This document shows positions 18,762-27,500 of a DNA stretch of 64,000 nt, piece by piece. Each line of letters begins with the position of its first letter. The first letter of the stretch is position 1. The translations under genes were made by a program, and so were the position numbers. The stretch is from Parasphingorhabdus litoris DSM 22379 (GTDB lineage: Bacteria; Pseudomonadota; Alphaproteobacteria; Sphingomonadales; Sphingomonadaceae). The DNA is taken from contig NZ_CP086727.1 of NCBI RefSeq assembly GCF_020906275.1, positions 2,976,001 through 3,040,000 of the forward strand. The letters run 5' to 3'. The notes beneath the pieces were generated by a model. The model was not told the DNA's origin and ran no database searches. It was given only the letters and a program-made list of their open reading frames with translations.

Positions 18762-19931
18762 TTAAATCTCGGCTTTGACCTGTGCGTAGGCCCATTCAAT
18801 CCAGGGCAGCAGGCGGCGGATATCTTCTTCTTCAACGGTCGAACCACACCAGATGCGCAACGAAGGTGGCGCATCGCGGTAACCGTTAAAGTCGTAACCG
18901 ATATCCATCTTCTCAAGCATGCCCGCGATTTTCTTGGGCACAGCGGCTTTATCATCGTCACTCAGACCATCATACCAATCACCCTGGAACATCATGCAGA
19001 CGCCGGTATTGGTCCATTTCGCCGGATCGCTGACCATGTTGCGGAGCCAAGGCGTCGCTTCGATCCAGTCATGGACCAGCTTGGCGTTACGATCTGCCCT
19101 TGCATGTAGCTCAGGCAATCCACCGATGGATTTGGCCCATTCGAGCGAAGCGATATAGTCTTCGGTCGCCAGCAAAGAAGGTGTGTTGATCGTCGCACCT
19201 TCGAAAATCGCGCGGTTCAGCTTGTCGCCCTTCTTCACACGGAAGATTTTTGGCAGCGGCCAATCTGGTGAATAGCTTTCAATCCGCTCAACAGCACGTG
19301 GGCTGAGGATCAGCATGCCGTGGCCTGCTTCCGATCCCATAACTTTCTGCCAGCTATAGGTGGTCGCATCGAGCTTCGCCCAGTCCATAGGCTGCGCAAA
19401 AACGGCGCTGGTGGCGTCGTTGATCGTCACACCATTGCGATCGTCAGCAATCCAGTCGGTGTTCGGAATTTTAGCGCCTGATGTCGTACCATTCCAGGTG
19501 AAGACAATATCATCGCCCTTGTCGATCTGGGTAAGGTCAGGAATCTCGCCATAATCCGCTTCGAGGACGGTCAGGTCGGCTGGCTTCAGCTGTTTCACAG
19601 CATCCTGAATCCAGACATTGCCAAAGCTTTCCCAAGCCGCGACCGTAACCGGACGCGCGCCGAGCATGTTCCACATCGCCAGTTCAACCGCGCCGGTATC
19701 GGAGGCGGGAACAATGCCGATCAGATAGTCATCGGGAATGCCGAGCAGCTCGCGGCTAAGATCGATGGCATATTTCAGCCGCCCTTTGCCAGTAGCCGAA
19801 CGATGAGAGCGGCCCATGGCGATTGTGTTGATTTTATCGAGAGACCAGCCAGGAAATTTGGCGGTTGGGCCCGAAGAAAAATTCGGGCAATTTGGACGCA
19901 ACTCGGGTTGCGGTAACGTAGTATCTGTCAT
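18762..19931 (-). CDS. serC: Phosphoserine transaminase
   Basis: The 389-residue PLP enzyme converts 3-phosphohydroxypyruvate and glutamate to phosphoserine. The start is set at MTDTTLPQPE because TAAGGAGAAGC lies just upstream; longer versions read into the leader. RPNCPNFSSGPTAK near the N terminus and the SWQKVMGSEAGHGM segment with the PLP-lysine match the longer alphaproteobacterial SerC type. It precedes serA in the same direction with a REP-like repeat between, so serine synthesis genes form one unit. A structured leader lies upstream. Confidence 0.95.
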   Translation of the reverse strand: MTDTTLPQPELRPNCPNFSSGPTAKFPGWSLDKINTIAMGRSHRSATGKGRLKYAIDLSRELLGIPDDYLIGIVPASDTGAVELAMWNMLGARPVTVAAWESFGNVWIQDAVKQLKPADLTVLEADYGEIPDLTQIDKGDDIVFTWNGTTSGAKIPNTDWIADDRNGVTINDATSAVFAQPMDWAKLDATTYSWQKVMGSEAGHGMLILSPRAVERIESYSPDWPLPKIFRVKKGDKLNRAIFEGATINTPSLLATEDYIASLEWAKSIGGLPELHARADRNAKLVHDWIEATPWLRNMVSDPAKWTNTGVCMMFQGDWYDGLSDDDKAAVPKKIAGMLEKMDIGYDFNGYRDAPPSLRIWCGSTVEEEDIRRLLPWIEWAYAQVKAEI

Positions 19932-19942
19932 GTCTTGCTTCT

Positions 19943-20031
19943 CCTTACAGAGAGCTCGCGCGGCGTTGGGACCGCGTGGCCCGTCGCCGCAATGGTTGTT
20001 GCAGCGCAGCAAGTCAAGCAGCAATATCTAA
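19943..20031 (-). promoter_or_regulatory. Candidate structured serC leader RNA
   Basis: The serC 5' region holds a strong GC hairpin at 19960-19990 (coding strand GCGGCG ... CGCCGC with an inner GGG-CC/GG-T-CCC stem and ACGC loop), followed by GCGAGCTCTCTG and then the ribosome binding site. A second small TTGC/GCAA stem lies further upstream. A conserved serC RNA motif upstream of serC in Alphaproteobacteria has been described; position and lineage fit, but I cannot run a covariance model to confirm it. Confidence 0.45.
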
Positions 20032-20214
20032 GCATTTATCAAAAACCGCATTTTTGGATGATCCGACTTGGACATCGTGAGAGAAATATTCCGTTTGTCG
20101 CAAAACGCATCCTTTTTGGCTGAAAAACGGGTATAGAGGCTGTTCTTCAGCTCTGATTTAGGATCGCTTCGTCAAGCAGTTTTTATGAAAAAGCCATGTG
20201 TACAAGCGCCAGTT

Positions 20215-20850
20215 ATGCGCAATTTTTTGTTTCTGGGTTTTCTGTCACTCGCGTTAAGCGCCTGCGGCATACCCGATAGCAAACGACCATCCAGCGGCGG
20301 CGTAAAGATTGATCCCAGTCCCAGCGCCAGACAATGTTACGGCGAATTGCGCAACGCCGGTGTTCGTTTTTCTCCTCTGCCCAATCAGAATTTCTCCGGC
20401 GGATGCAGCCAGATCGATGCCATCACCATGCTGGATGTCGGTCGCAGCACAGAGATTTCAAACCTTGGCCCCGTGCGATGCGAGCTGGCGAACAAATTTG
20501 CGGCATGGACGGAATATGCGGTCAGACGTGCTGCCCGGCAATATTTAGGTAGCGAATTGGTGAGGATCGAAACCATGGGCAGCTATAGCTGCCGCCGAGT
20601 TGCAGGATCGAATAGGTTGTCAGAACATGGCCGTGCCAACGCCATTGACGTATCCGGCTTTGTCTTAGCCGATGGTCGCCGCATTACGCTGACCAAAAAC
20701 TGGAACAGCGGGCGGCAGGAAAAGAAATTCCTGCGCGCCATCCACAAAAGCGCCTGCCGTCGATTCGGAACCGTGCTGAGTCCCGATTTCAATGCCGCGC
20801 ACCATGATCATTTCCATTTTGACATGGGCGGCAACGGCTATTGTCGTTAA
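20215..20850 (+). CDS. Extensin-family lipoprotein (Extensin-like_C domain)
   Basis: Taken from the second ATG (MRNFLFLGFLSLALSACG) the protein has 211 residues and a lipobox ending in LSAC. An ATG ten codons earlier (20185) is possible. The rest matches the bacterial extensin-like C-terminal domain: QCYGELRNAGVRFSPLP, then SEHGRANAIDVSGF, and HHDHFHFDMG at the end. The His/Asp pattern resembles zinc-dependent peptidases of the LAS/VanY type, so a cell-wall peptidase role is inferred; experimental evidence for the family is thin. The gene stands alone. Confidence 0.85.
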   Translation: MRNFLFLGFLSLALSACGIPDSKRPSSGGVKIDPSPSARQCYGELRNAGVRFSPLPNQNFSGGCSQIDAITMLDVGRSTEISNLGPVRCELANKFAAWTEYAVRRAARQYLGSELVRIETMGSYSCRRVAGSNRLSEHGRANAIDVSGFVLADGRRITLTKNWNSGRQEKKFLRAIHKSACRRFGTVLSPDFNAAHHDHFHFDMGGNGYCR

Positions 20851-20918
20851 ACTGATATTTTGCAGATAAACCATTAAGTTCATTGGCAAGTCACATTGCT
20901 ATGCTCTAGGGCAGAACT

Positions 20919-21788
20919 ATGACAAACAAAGATTTACACGACCGCCGCTTCTATCGTGCAAAACAAGAAGCAGATTTCGCCAAACAACAAGCTTTAAGCA
21001 CCCCCCAGACCGAAGACCCCGCATATACCCTGGCTTTTCAGGATAACGACTTCCTGCTTCGCGAGGAGCTGCGCCCAGTCCGATTTCAGCTAGAGCTGCT
21101 CAAGCCAGAGATGCTGCTTGATGAAGCCGGCATTGGTTCTACGCTGGTCATGTATGGTTCCGCGCGCATTCCCGAGCCCAGCAAGGCCGATGCACTGATC
21201 GAAGCAGCGACAGACGAAGCGTCCCTGAAAACCGCAGAGCGGCTCAAAGAAAAGTCCAAATATTATGATGAAGCGAGAAAACTGGCGCAGCTGGCCAGCA
21301 ACTGCGGCATCGAAGAAGATGGTAAACGTGACTTTGTAGTTTGCTCTGGCGGAGGCCCCTCTATCATGGAGGCCGCTAACCGGGGTGCGACTGACGCGGG
21401 CAAGGAATCTATTGGCCTTAACATCGTTCTGCCACACGAACAGGCACCCAATGAATATGTGACGCCGTCACTGAGCTTCCAGTTCCACTATTTTGCCCTG
21501 CGCAAGATGCACTTCTTGCTGCGGGCGCGGGCTGTCGCTGTCTTCCCAGGTGGATTCGGTACATTTGACGAATTTTTTGAACTTCTGACGCTCGTTCAAA
21601 CCGGGAAGATGGAACCTTTACCGATCATATTGTTTGGTAAGAATTTCTGGCATCGGATTATCAATTTCGATGCACTGGCCGAGGAAGGCACGATCAGCGC
21701 CAAAGATCTCGACCTTTTTCAATTTGTCGAAACCGCAGACGAAGCCTGGAACATTATCCAGGGCTTTTATGATCTTGAATGTAGCTAA
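20919..21788 (+). CDS. LOG-family nucleoside monophosphate phosphoribohydrolase
   Basis: The 289-residue protein carries the PGGFGTFDEFFE motif (about 209-220) and MYGSARIPEP near residue 80, both typical of the LOG family (long type with an N-terminal extension). LOG enzymes release the base from cytokinin or purine nucleoside 5'-monophosphates. In non-plant-associated bacteria the true role is probably nucleotide turnover. The first 70 residues are charged and helical. It converges with cycM; a hairpin lies between the stops. Confidence 0.85.
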   Translation: MTNKDLHDRRFYRAKQEADFAKQQALSTPQTEDPAYTLAFQDNDFLLREELRPVRFQLELLKPEMLLDEAGIGSTLVMYGSARIPEPSKADALIEAATDEASLKTAERLKEKSKYYDEARKLAQLASNCGIEEDGKRDFVVCSGGGPSIMEAANRGATDAGKESIGLNIVLPHEQAPNEYVTPSLSFQFHYFALRKMHFLLRARAVAVFPGGFGTFDEFFELLTLVQTGKMEPLPIILFGKNFWHRIINFDALAEEGTISAKDLDLFQFVETADEAWNIIQGFYDLECS

Positions 21789-21789
21789 G

Positions 21790-21810
21790 CGCTGAACGCT
21801 TTATTCAGCG
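21790..21810. terminator. Short hairpin between LOG gene and cycM
   Basis: CGCTGAA at 21790-21796 and TTCAGCG at 21804-21810 form a 7-bp stem with a 7-base loop. It starts just after the LOG stop and overlaps the cycM stop codon. Neither strand shows a T-run after the stem, so a bidirectional terminator is only plausible. Confidence 0.35.
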
Positions 21811-22445
21811 GCAGCCGCTTCGTCCGCTTCCACGGTTTCCTGGGCCACTTCGCTCGCTGCGGCATCGGCTTCTGCCTCGGCCACAGCTTCTTCACCTTCA
21901 GCGGCTGCTTCTTCAGCTGCTGGCGGTTCTGGATAAGGCAGATTTGAACCCTGCGCGTTCATATAGGCGATGACATTGGCTCGATCTTCAGGCTTGCTGA
22001 GACCGGCAAAAGTCATCTTGGTGCCCGGCGCATATTTACGAGGCGATATCAACCACGCGTTCATATTGTCAAAGTTCCAGTCACCTTCAATGGATGCAAG
22101 AGCATCACTATAGGCAAAACCGGCAACATGGCCATGCGGCTTACCTAAAGAGTCCCACAAATTCGGACCAATGCCATTGGCACCGCCCTGGTTAATCGTG
22201 TGACAAGCAACACATTTTTTGAACACCGCTTCACCGGCAGCAATATCAGCCTTGGCCAGCATCATGCTCATCGGCACTTCTTCCTTCCCGCCGTCAGATG
22301 ATTCGACACCTTCAATGACATAGCCCATGGTTTCAGGACGTTCATTCTTGTCAGCATGGAAATATTTGCCGCTGAGGATCGAAAACCCAAGGGCCGCGAT
22401 ACCGCCTGCCAATACCCAGCCAGCAATGGTGTTGTTATTGTCCAT
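21801..22445 (-). CDS. cycM: Membrane-anchored cytochrome c (CycM/c552 type)
   Basis: The 214-residue protein has an uncleaved N-terminal anchor (about residues 8-26) and one class I cytochrome c domain. The haem site CVACH is at 78-82 and the distal Met ligand in GTKMTFAGL near 144. CycM proteins pass electrons from the bc1 complex to the terminal oxidase in the periplasm. The last 40 residues are almost only Ala and Glu, an acidic tail that may be flexible. The gene is divergent from pheA. Confidence 0.88.
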   Translation of the reverse strand: MDNNNTIAGWVLAGGIAALGFSILSGKYFHADKNERPETMGYVIEGVESSDGGKEEVPMSMMLAKADIAAGEAVFKKCVACHTINQGGANGIGPNLWDSLGKPHGHVAGFAYSDALASIEGDWNFDNMNAWLISPRKYAPGTKMTFAGLSKPEDRANVIAYMNAQGSNLPYPEPPAAEEAAAEGEEAVAEAEADAAASEVAQETVEADEAAAAE

Positions 22446-22666
22446 CTTGTCTCAAATCCCTGATTGATGCGCAGGAGCGGCCTGCCAAAAACTTTGGGCT
22501 TTCTCTAATAAGAGCGTCGGTCCAAAGCAAGGCCTCAATTGCGAAGCAGATTGCTAATATTGTTGCGCGAGTTGCACCAGGTGCGATCAGGTCTTGCGCA
22601 GATGCGATTTGTGCGGCAATCGCGGCGGTGAATAATCGGGCGCATGGAACAGGAATCGACAATATC

Positions 22667-23566
22667 ATGAATAGCTTTCCGCAAAATGCGCTGGGTATGG
22701 TCCGGAAGATGACCGAAACAGCGTCAGAATCACCGGCTCAAGCGATCGCTTTTCAGGGCGCTCCCGGCGCAAATTCACATCTTGCTGCGATGGAATATGC
22801 CCCTGATTGCTTGACCTTACCTTGCTTCTCGTTCGAAGATGCGCTGGACGCTGTTAAAAATGGAACGGCTGGTTCAGCCATTATTCCGATCGAAAACAGC
22901 CTGCATGGCAGAGTTGCTGATATTCATTTCCTGCTGCCCGAATCGGGACTGCATATTGTTGCCGAACATTTCATGCCGATCCGTCACTGTTTGATGGCAA
23001 AATCTGCCGATGCCCGGATCAAGACAGCAATGAGCCACCCGCAAGCGCTGGGCCAATGCCGTCACTATCTGCGCCGCCACGACATCATCCCGGTTGCCTA
23101 TGCCGATACCGCAGCCGCGGCTGCCTTTGTGGCACAACAGGATGACGACAGCGCAGCTGCCATAGCGCCGCCGCTAGCGGCTCAGATTTACGGGCTGAAA
23201 CCAATTGCTGATGCGATTGAGGATGAGGATCACAATATGACCCGCTTTGTCCTGCTTGCCGCCGATGCAGCAATCCCCGAAGCTAACGGTCCCACAATGA
23301 CGACTTTTATCTTTGAAGTAAAAAACGTACCCGCCGCGCTATATAAGGCGATGGGCGGTTTTGCGACCAATGGCGTCAACATGACCAAGCTGGAAAGCTA
23401 TCAGGAAGGGAGCAGTTTCTCCGCCTCAAAATTCTATGCCGATATCGAGGGCGCGCCTGGCGATCCAGCAGTGGACCGGGCGCTTGAAGAACTGCGCTTT
23501 CACTGCAATAGCGTCCGGCTACTGGGTACCTACCGGCAAGCCCGTCCGCGGACAGCTTGGGCCTGA
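22667..23566 (+). CDS. pheA: Prephenate dehydratase with ACT domain
   Basis: The enzyme decarboxylates and dehydrates prephenate to phenylpyruvate in phenylalanine synthesis. There is no chorismate mutase domain. AFQGAPGANSHLAAM, PIENSLHGRVADIH and the catalytic NMTRFVLLA stretch are visible, followed by an ACT domain (GFATNGVNMTKLESY) for phenylalanine feedback. Several starts are possible: 22667 (MNSFPQ), 22697, 22709 and one at 22628; the domain begins only at about 22735. The stop is followed by 141 bases without a gene, where it converges with a small secreted-protein gene. Confidence 0.9.
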   Translation: MNSFPQNALGMVRKMTETASESPAQAIAFQGAPGANSHLAAMEYAPDCLTLPCFSFEDALDAVKNGTAGSAIIPIENSLHGRVADIHFLLPESGLHIVAEHFMPIRHCLMAKSADARIKTAMSHPQALGQCRHYLRRHDIIPVAYADTAAAAAFVAQQDDDSAAAIAPPLAAQIYGLKPIADAIEDEDHNMTRFVLLAADAAIPEANGPTMTTFIFEVKNVPAALYKAMGGFATNGVNMTKLESYQEGSSFSASKFYADIEGAPGDPAVDRALEELRFHCNSVRLLGTYRQARPRTAWA

Positions 23567-23707
23567 TCGCGCACGCGGACACTGCACGTATCAGTAGTCG
23601 GTGGTTTGGTGATATCGTGCTTGAAATCGGAAAATTTTATACAGAAAGAAGAACTTTCAGCTTTACGGATGTTCCTCAAAGCGAGACGTTCGGCACACCG
23701 ATTGCGA

Positions 23708-24049
23708 TCATGGCTTATGGAGCCAAATACCGTGGAAATCACTGCGCGTGGATGAAGATATCGCATTGCAATCGAGCCCGTTTTCCGGATAGCGGACGCG
23801 CATGACTAAGCCTGAAGCCAAAGCGATTGTTGCTTGCGAATAAAAACGGTCACGGCTTTCCTGGGTGCCTTGTGATGTCCCAACAGAAATGCAACCCGGC
23901 GTTGTGAAACAAACGAGGATATATCCGGTGTTGTGATCGGTCCAGACGCGATAAACTTCGCGGCTGCATTCCGTAGAGGCCTTTGCCGGGCTGGCCAATA
24001 ATGTTGCGGTTGCGGCTGCAATGATGAGGGCTGATTTGCGTAGGTTCAT
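23708..24049 (-). CDS. Small Sec-exported protein, family member 1
   Basis: The 113-residue protein starts MNLRKSALIIAAATATLLASPAKA, a clear signal peptide with an AxA-like cleavage site, after SD AGGGAG. The mature part has four cysteines, the strand TGYILVCFTTPGC, a helix RFYSQATIALASGLVMRV and the end FHGIWLHK. The helix and last strand match the pattern of the small exported proteins at 28.9-34.6 kb, so I place it in that family. It is the outermost left member, downstream of the RHS gene. I do not recognise a named function. The 264 bases upstream hold no gene I can support. Confidence 0.75.
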   Translation of the reverse strand: MNLRKSALIIAAATATLLASPAKASTECSREVYRVWTDHNTGYILVCFTTPGCISVGTSQGTQESRDRFYSQATIALASGLVMRVRYPENGLDCNAISSSTRSDFHGIWLHKP

Positions 24050-24313
24050 AGTTTGGGCTCCCTGTGTTTCATCGGTGGGGTGGGGGATTGGGGTTGATCA
24101 AAAGTGGCGAAGTTGCCGCGCGGCGGAATTGATTTTGGGATAAAGTGGCGGAAGGTGCGGGAATGTTTGCTTTTTGGTGCTTGGAGCGGGCTTGGAAGTT
24201 GGCGGATGGGTGGTGAAGCGTTGTCCTTTGGTAGGATGAAGATTGCATTTGAGGATGGCCAACCATCCAAAGACGATTTCTATTTCGTATCTTTACCGAT
24301 CTGTCGCCGTAAT

Positions 24314-24556
24314 TTAAGCATCCTGGTGGTGCCCGCATTTCTTACATATAAGATGCTTCTTTTTAGCATCCACCTTGTATCCAAACAAAAGAAGCGGGTT
24401 CTGGCAGTTTTTGCATCTTTCCATCAAAATCAATACCATTAATATGGCTATTGAAATATATACATACAGTTTATATTCGTTAAATATAAATATAGATATA
24501 AATAAAATTGGTGATAATAATTTATATATTGATAACCTTTTATACTGATTAATCAT
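24314..24556 (-). CDS. Small membrane protein with zinc ribbon, downstream of RHS gene
   Basis: This 80-residue protein is very AT-rich. It has two closely spaced hydrophobic helices (LLSPILFISIFIF and LYVYISIAILMVLIL) and then CKNC ... CKKC, a zinc-ribbon pattern. The ATG at 24554-24556 lies 12 bases after the RHS stop, with SD AGAGGAAG; an in-frame ATG at 24577 overlaps the RHS end but has a poorer site. The position directly behind a polymorphic-toxin-like gene is where immunity proteins usually sit, so an immunity role is a fair guess. No known immunity family is recognised. Confidence 0.65.
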   Translation of the reverse strand: MINQYKRLSIYKLLSPILFISIFIFNEYKLYVYISIAILMVLILMERCKNCQNPLLLFGYKVDAKKKHLICKKCGHHQDA

Positions 24557-24567
24557 GATACTTCCTC

Positions 24568-27500
24568 TTATGGGCATCCAAGAGAGCCGATCTGCCTTAC
24601 AACTTGCGCATTCGCAGTTACAGTTGCTTCTGCTCCGATCTTACCCGGAAGGATTGGTATACCGCCGGCAGTGATGGAGCCACTTATTATTTGTCCAGAG
24701 GACCCTCCGCCAACTTGAAACTCTCCCCCTATTAGACCAAAGCCTAGTCCCCCATTTCCGGTAATACTAATCGAGCTTTCATTCGGAGCATTGACTACAT
24801 TGCTTATTCCGAATGCGCCAGTTGCTGCTAAACCAAAGCCTAGGCCTGCGTTTCCATCAACAAATATGCGCCCTTTTTTATCTATAGAAATGCCTCCACC
24901 CGCTCTGAAAGCCCCACCATCTGCAGCCGCAAAATCTGCCCCTAATCTAACACGATCATTGTTACCGATGGTCGATGCTGCTGCACATGCCGTCTCTTTA
25001 GCAAGCTCTCTTATTCTTTTGTCAGCTTCAGCTAAGGCCTCCTCAATGCTCTGCTGGACTTCATCAGAGATAAAATTACCCCCCCATCGCCCTGCATAAC
25101 TGCGCCAATAGAAAAAGCCGCGCTCCGGGCCACACCAGGTTATCTCTACACCGTCGTAACCATTGCATAACCCGAGAGGATCCACTTTATTCACCGGATC
25201 ATTCCTAACATAAGCATAGATATTCATCCCGTCACCATACCCAATGGGATCGGTTTGCAGAAATCGCCCCATGCCCGGCGAGTAAACCCGCGCCTTGTAA
25301 TGGTACATCTCCAGATCCTTGAGCCACGTTTGACCGGTATATTGAAAACGCCCCTCATTCGTCCAACCGGGGATACCATAAGGCGAATAGGAGTTTATCG
25401 CATGGATACCGCCGCTGGCATTGGATAGGGCAATCACGCTGCCGCGCTCATCCTTGTGCATATAGCGTTTGTTGCTGGTGCCGGTGCCTTCGTACCACAG
25501 GATCGGATCATCAGTACCGGGGCCATGGACGTAGCGGCGCAGCAAATTGCCGCCTGCATCATATTCCGCAATCAAGTCGACGCCGTCATAACCAAGCCGC
25601 GTGGTGGTGCTGCCCGTGGTCTGGTGCAATCGGCCATAGGGGTCATAGCTTAGCGTAACACCATCGGGCCCGGTGATCAGGCGGTTCTCGATATCATAGC
25701 CATAGCTGTGATCACCTTCGCTGATCAGATTGCCGCGCGCGTCATAAGTCGGCGTCAACGTGCCAGAGAGCGTATATTGGTTCAGCCCATTGGACGTATA
25801 GGGCCGGTCGATATTGTAGTGCCCTTCCCACGCATAGGCATCATTGCTCTGTTCTATCTCGGCAATCTGGCCTGCCGGATTATATTTGAATTTGGCAGTA
25901 ACATCGTGGGCTGAACCAGACAGATTATTAGTCAGCGTGTAGAGGCGAGAAATATTATCCTCATCATCGTCATAGCCATAGCTGACCGATGTGCCATTTC
26001 CATAGGTCAGGCCCGTCCGACGGCCAAAGCTGTCATAGTTATAGGTGGCAATGGCGGCCCCGCCATTTTCCTTGATCTGGTCCAGCGAACCATCAACCTT
26101 ATAACTGTAGGTGACATGAAAGCTGCTACCCGGCCAAGTCATCTTGGTGCGCCGGCCAGCCGCGTCATATTCATAGGAGGTCACCCGCGATCCACCACCA
26201 GTGGTATCTGTAACGGATGTTAGCCTTCCCAAACCGTCAAAGACATTGGTAAGTCCTGCACCACCGCTTGACGCCAATTTAGCGGTTGTCTGGCGTCCCA
26301 GCAGATCATAGCCATAATAGACATCATTGGCCGTTCCGGGAAGATTTTTCAGTGTCATCCGGTTGAGATTGTCATAGGTGAAAGCGGCTATCTGCCCATC
26401 GCGGCGCTGCCGGCTAACCACATTGCCATTGGCATCATAGCCAAAGCGTTCATAGTCTGATGCACTACTGGTATTTGCATTGGTTTTGTGCGGGTAACGG
26501 GTTTCATACAAACGATCGTGGCCGTCATAAATATTGGTGGTGCGATTCTGATTTGCATCGGTGAGTGTTTCCACCTGGCCATTGTCCGTATAGGTCGCTG
26601 CCCAAGCATCACGGGCATCAGCGGTCAAATAGCCGTCTGTTTGACGCAACAGTTGGTCCGCGCCGTTATAATGGTATCGTGTGATCCGGTCGGGGCCGGC
26701 ACTGCCTTGGGCCGAAAGGGAACATGCGGCGCCCGACAGGTTGCTATAAACCGCAGGGTTCATCCGCTGCGCTGAGCAGAGAATGCGACCCTTGCTGTCA
26801 TAGCTATATTCGGTCAACGCTTTTGCTGCGCCTGCAGCAGTTTTCAGTGTTTCCTTGGTCTTGCGGCCATTGGCGTCATATTCCAGCTCCACATAATCGA
26901 GTACTGTCATGGCCGCGAGAGCGGCTACTGTTTCACCATTGGTTTTGCCCGTTTCGATCTTAACAATCTGCCCCTCAGCATTATAGCTGTAGCGCTCCGC
27001 GCGATTTCTCATCGGACCGCTATAGTCGGGATCCGGGGTGATAGAGCCCGTGCGCCTGCCTAACCTGTCATAGAGAAAATTTTGCCGATCAACAGAGGTT
27101 GGCAGCGGACCATCTACCGATGTGATATTTCCGCGACCGTCATAGCCAGTAATAACTGTGGTGCTGAGCGAACCAGAAGCATTTGTTACATTGACGGGAA
27201 GCAAGTTTCTACCATTTTGCGTGGATCCATAGTCAATCGTAGTGCGCACTTCGTCAGCACCACCGGAGCAACTGGCCGTTGTCTGACAGGCGGCAATTTC
27301 TGTCGGCACCCACATGGCCGGGCCAGCAACCATGTTACCGCTGGCGTCTTTGTAATAAGCGCTTTCCTGAGCGTAGCTGTAGCGCGTCTGTGGCCGCACG
27401 CCATTTGGCGCGGCAGGCCTAGTTATGGTCAGCACACCGCCATGGGTGGGGTCATAGGTATAATCCGTCTTCTTGCCATTGGCATCGGTCGTTTGGGTCG

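Noticed and set aside
22435..22668. 77-codon minus-strand frame between cycM and pheA
   Set aside because: Overlaps the cycM start and the pheA leader; no domain. The region is better read as a divergent promoter region.
24046..24338. Two overlapping minus-strand frames upstream of the small exported gene at 23708
   Set aside because: Proline/serine-rich, no SD, no domain; probably leader sequence of the exported gene.
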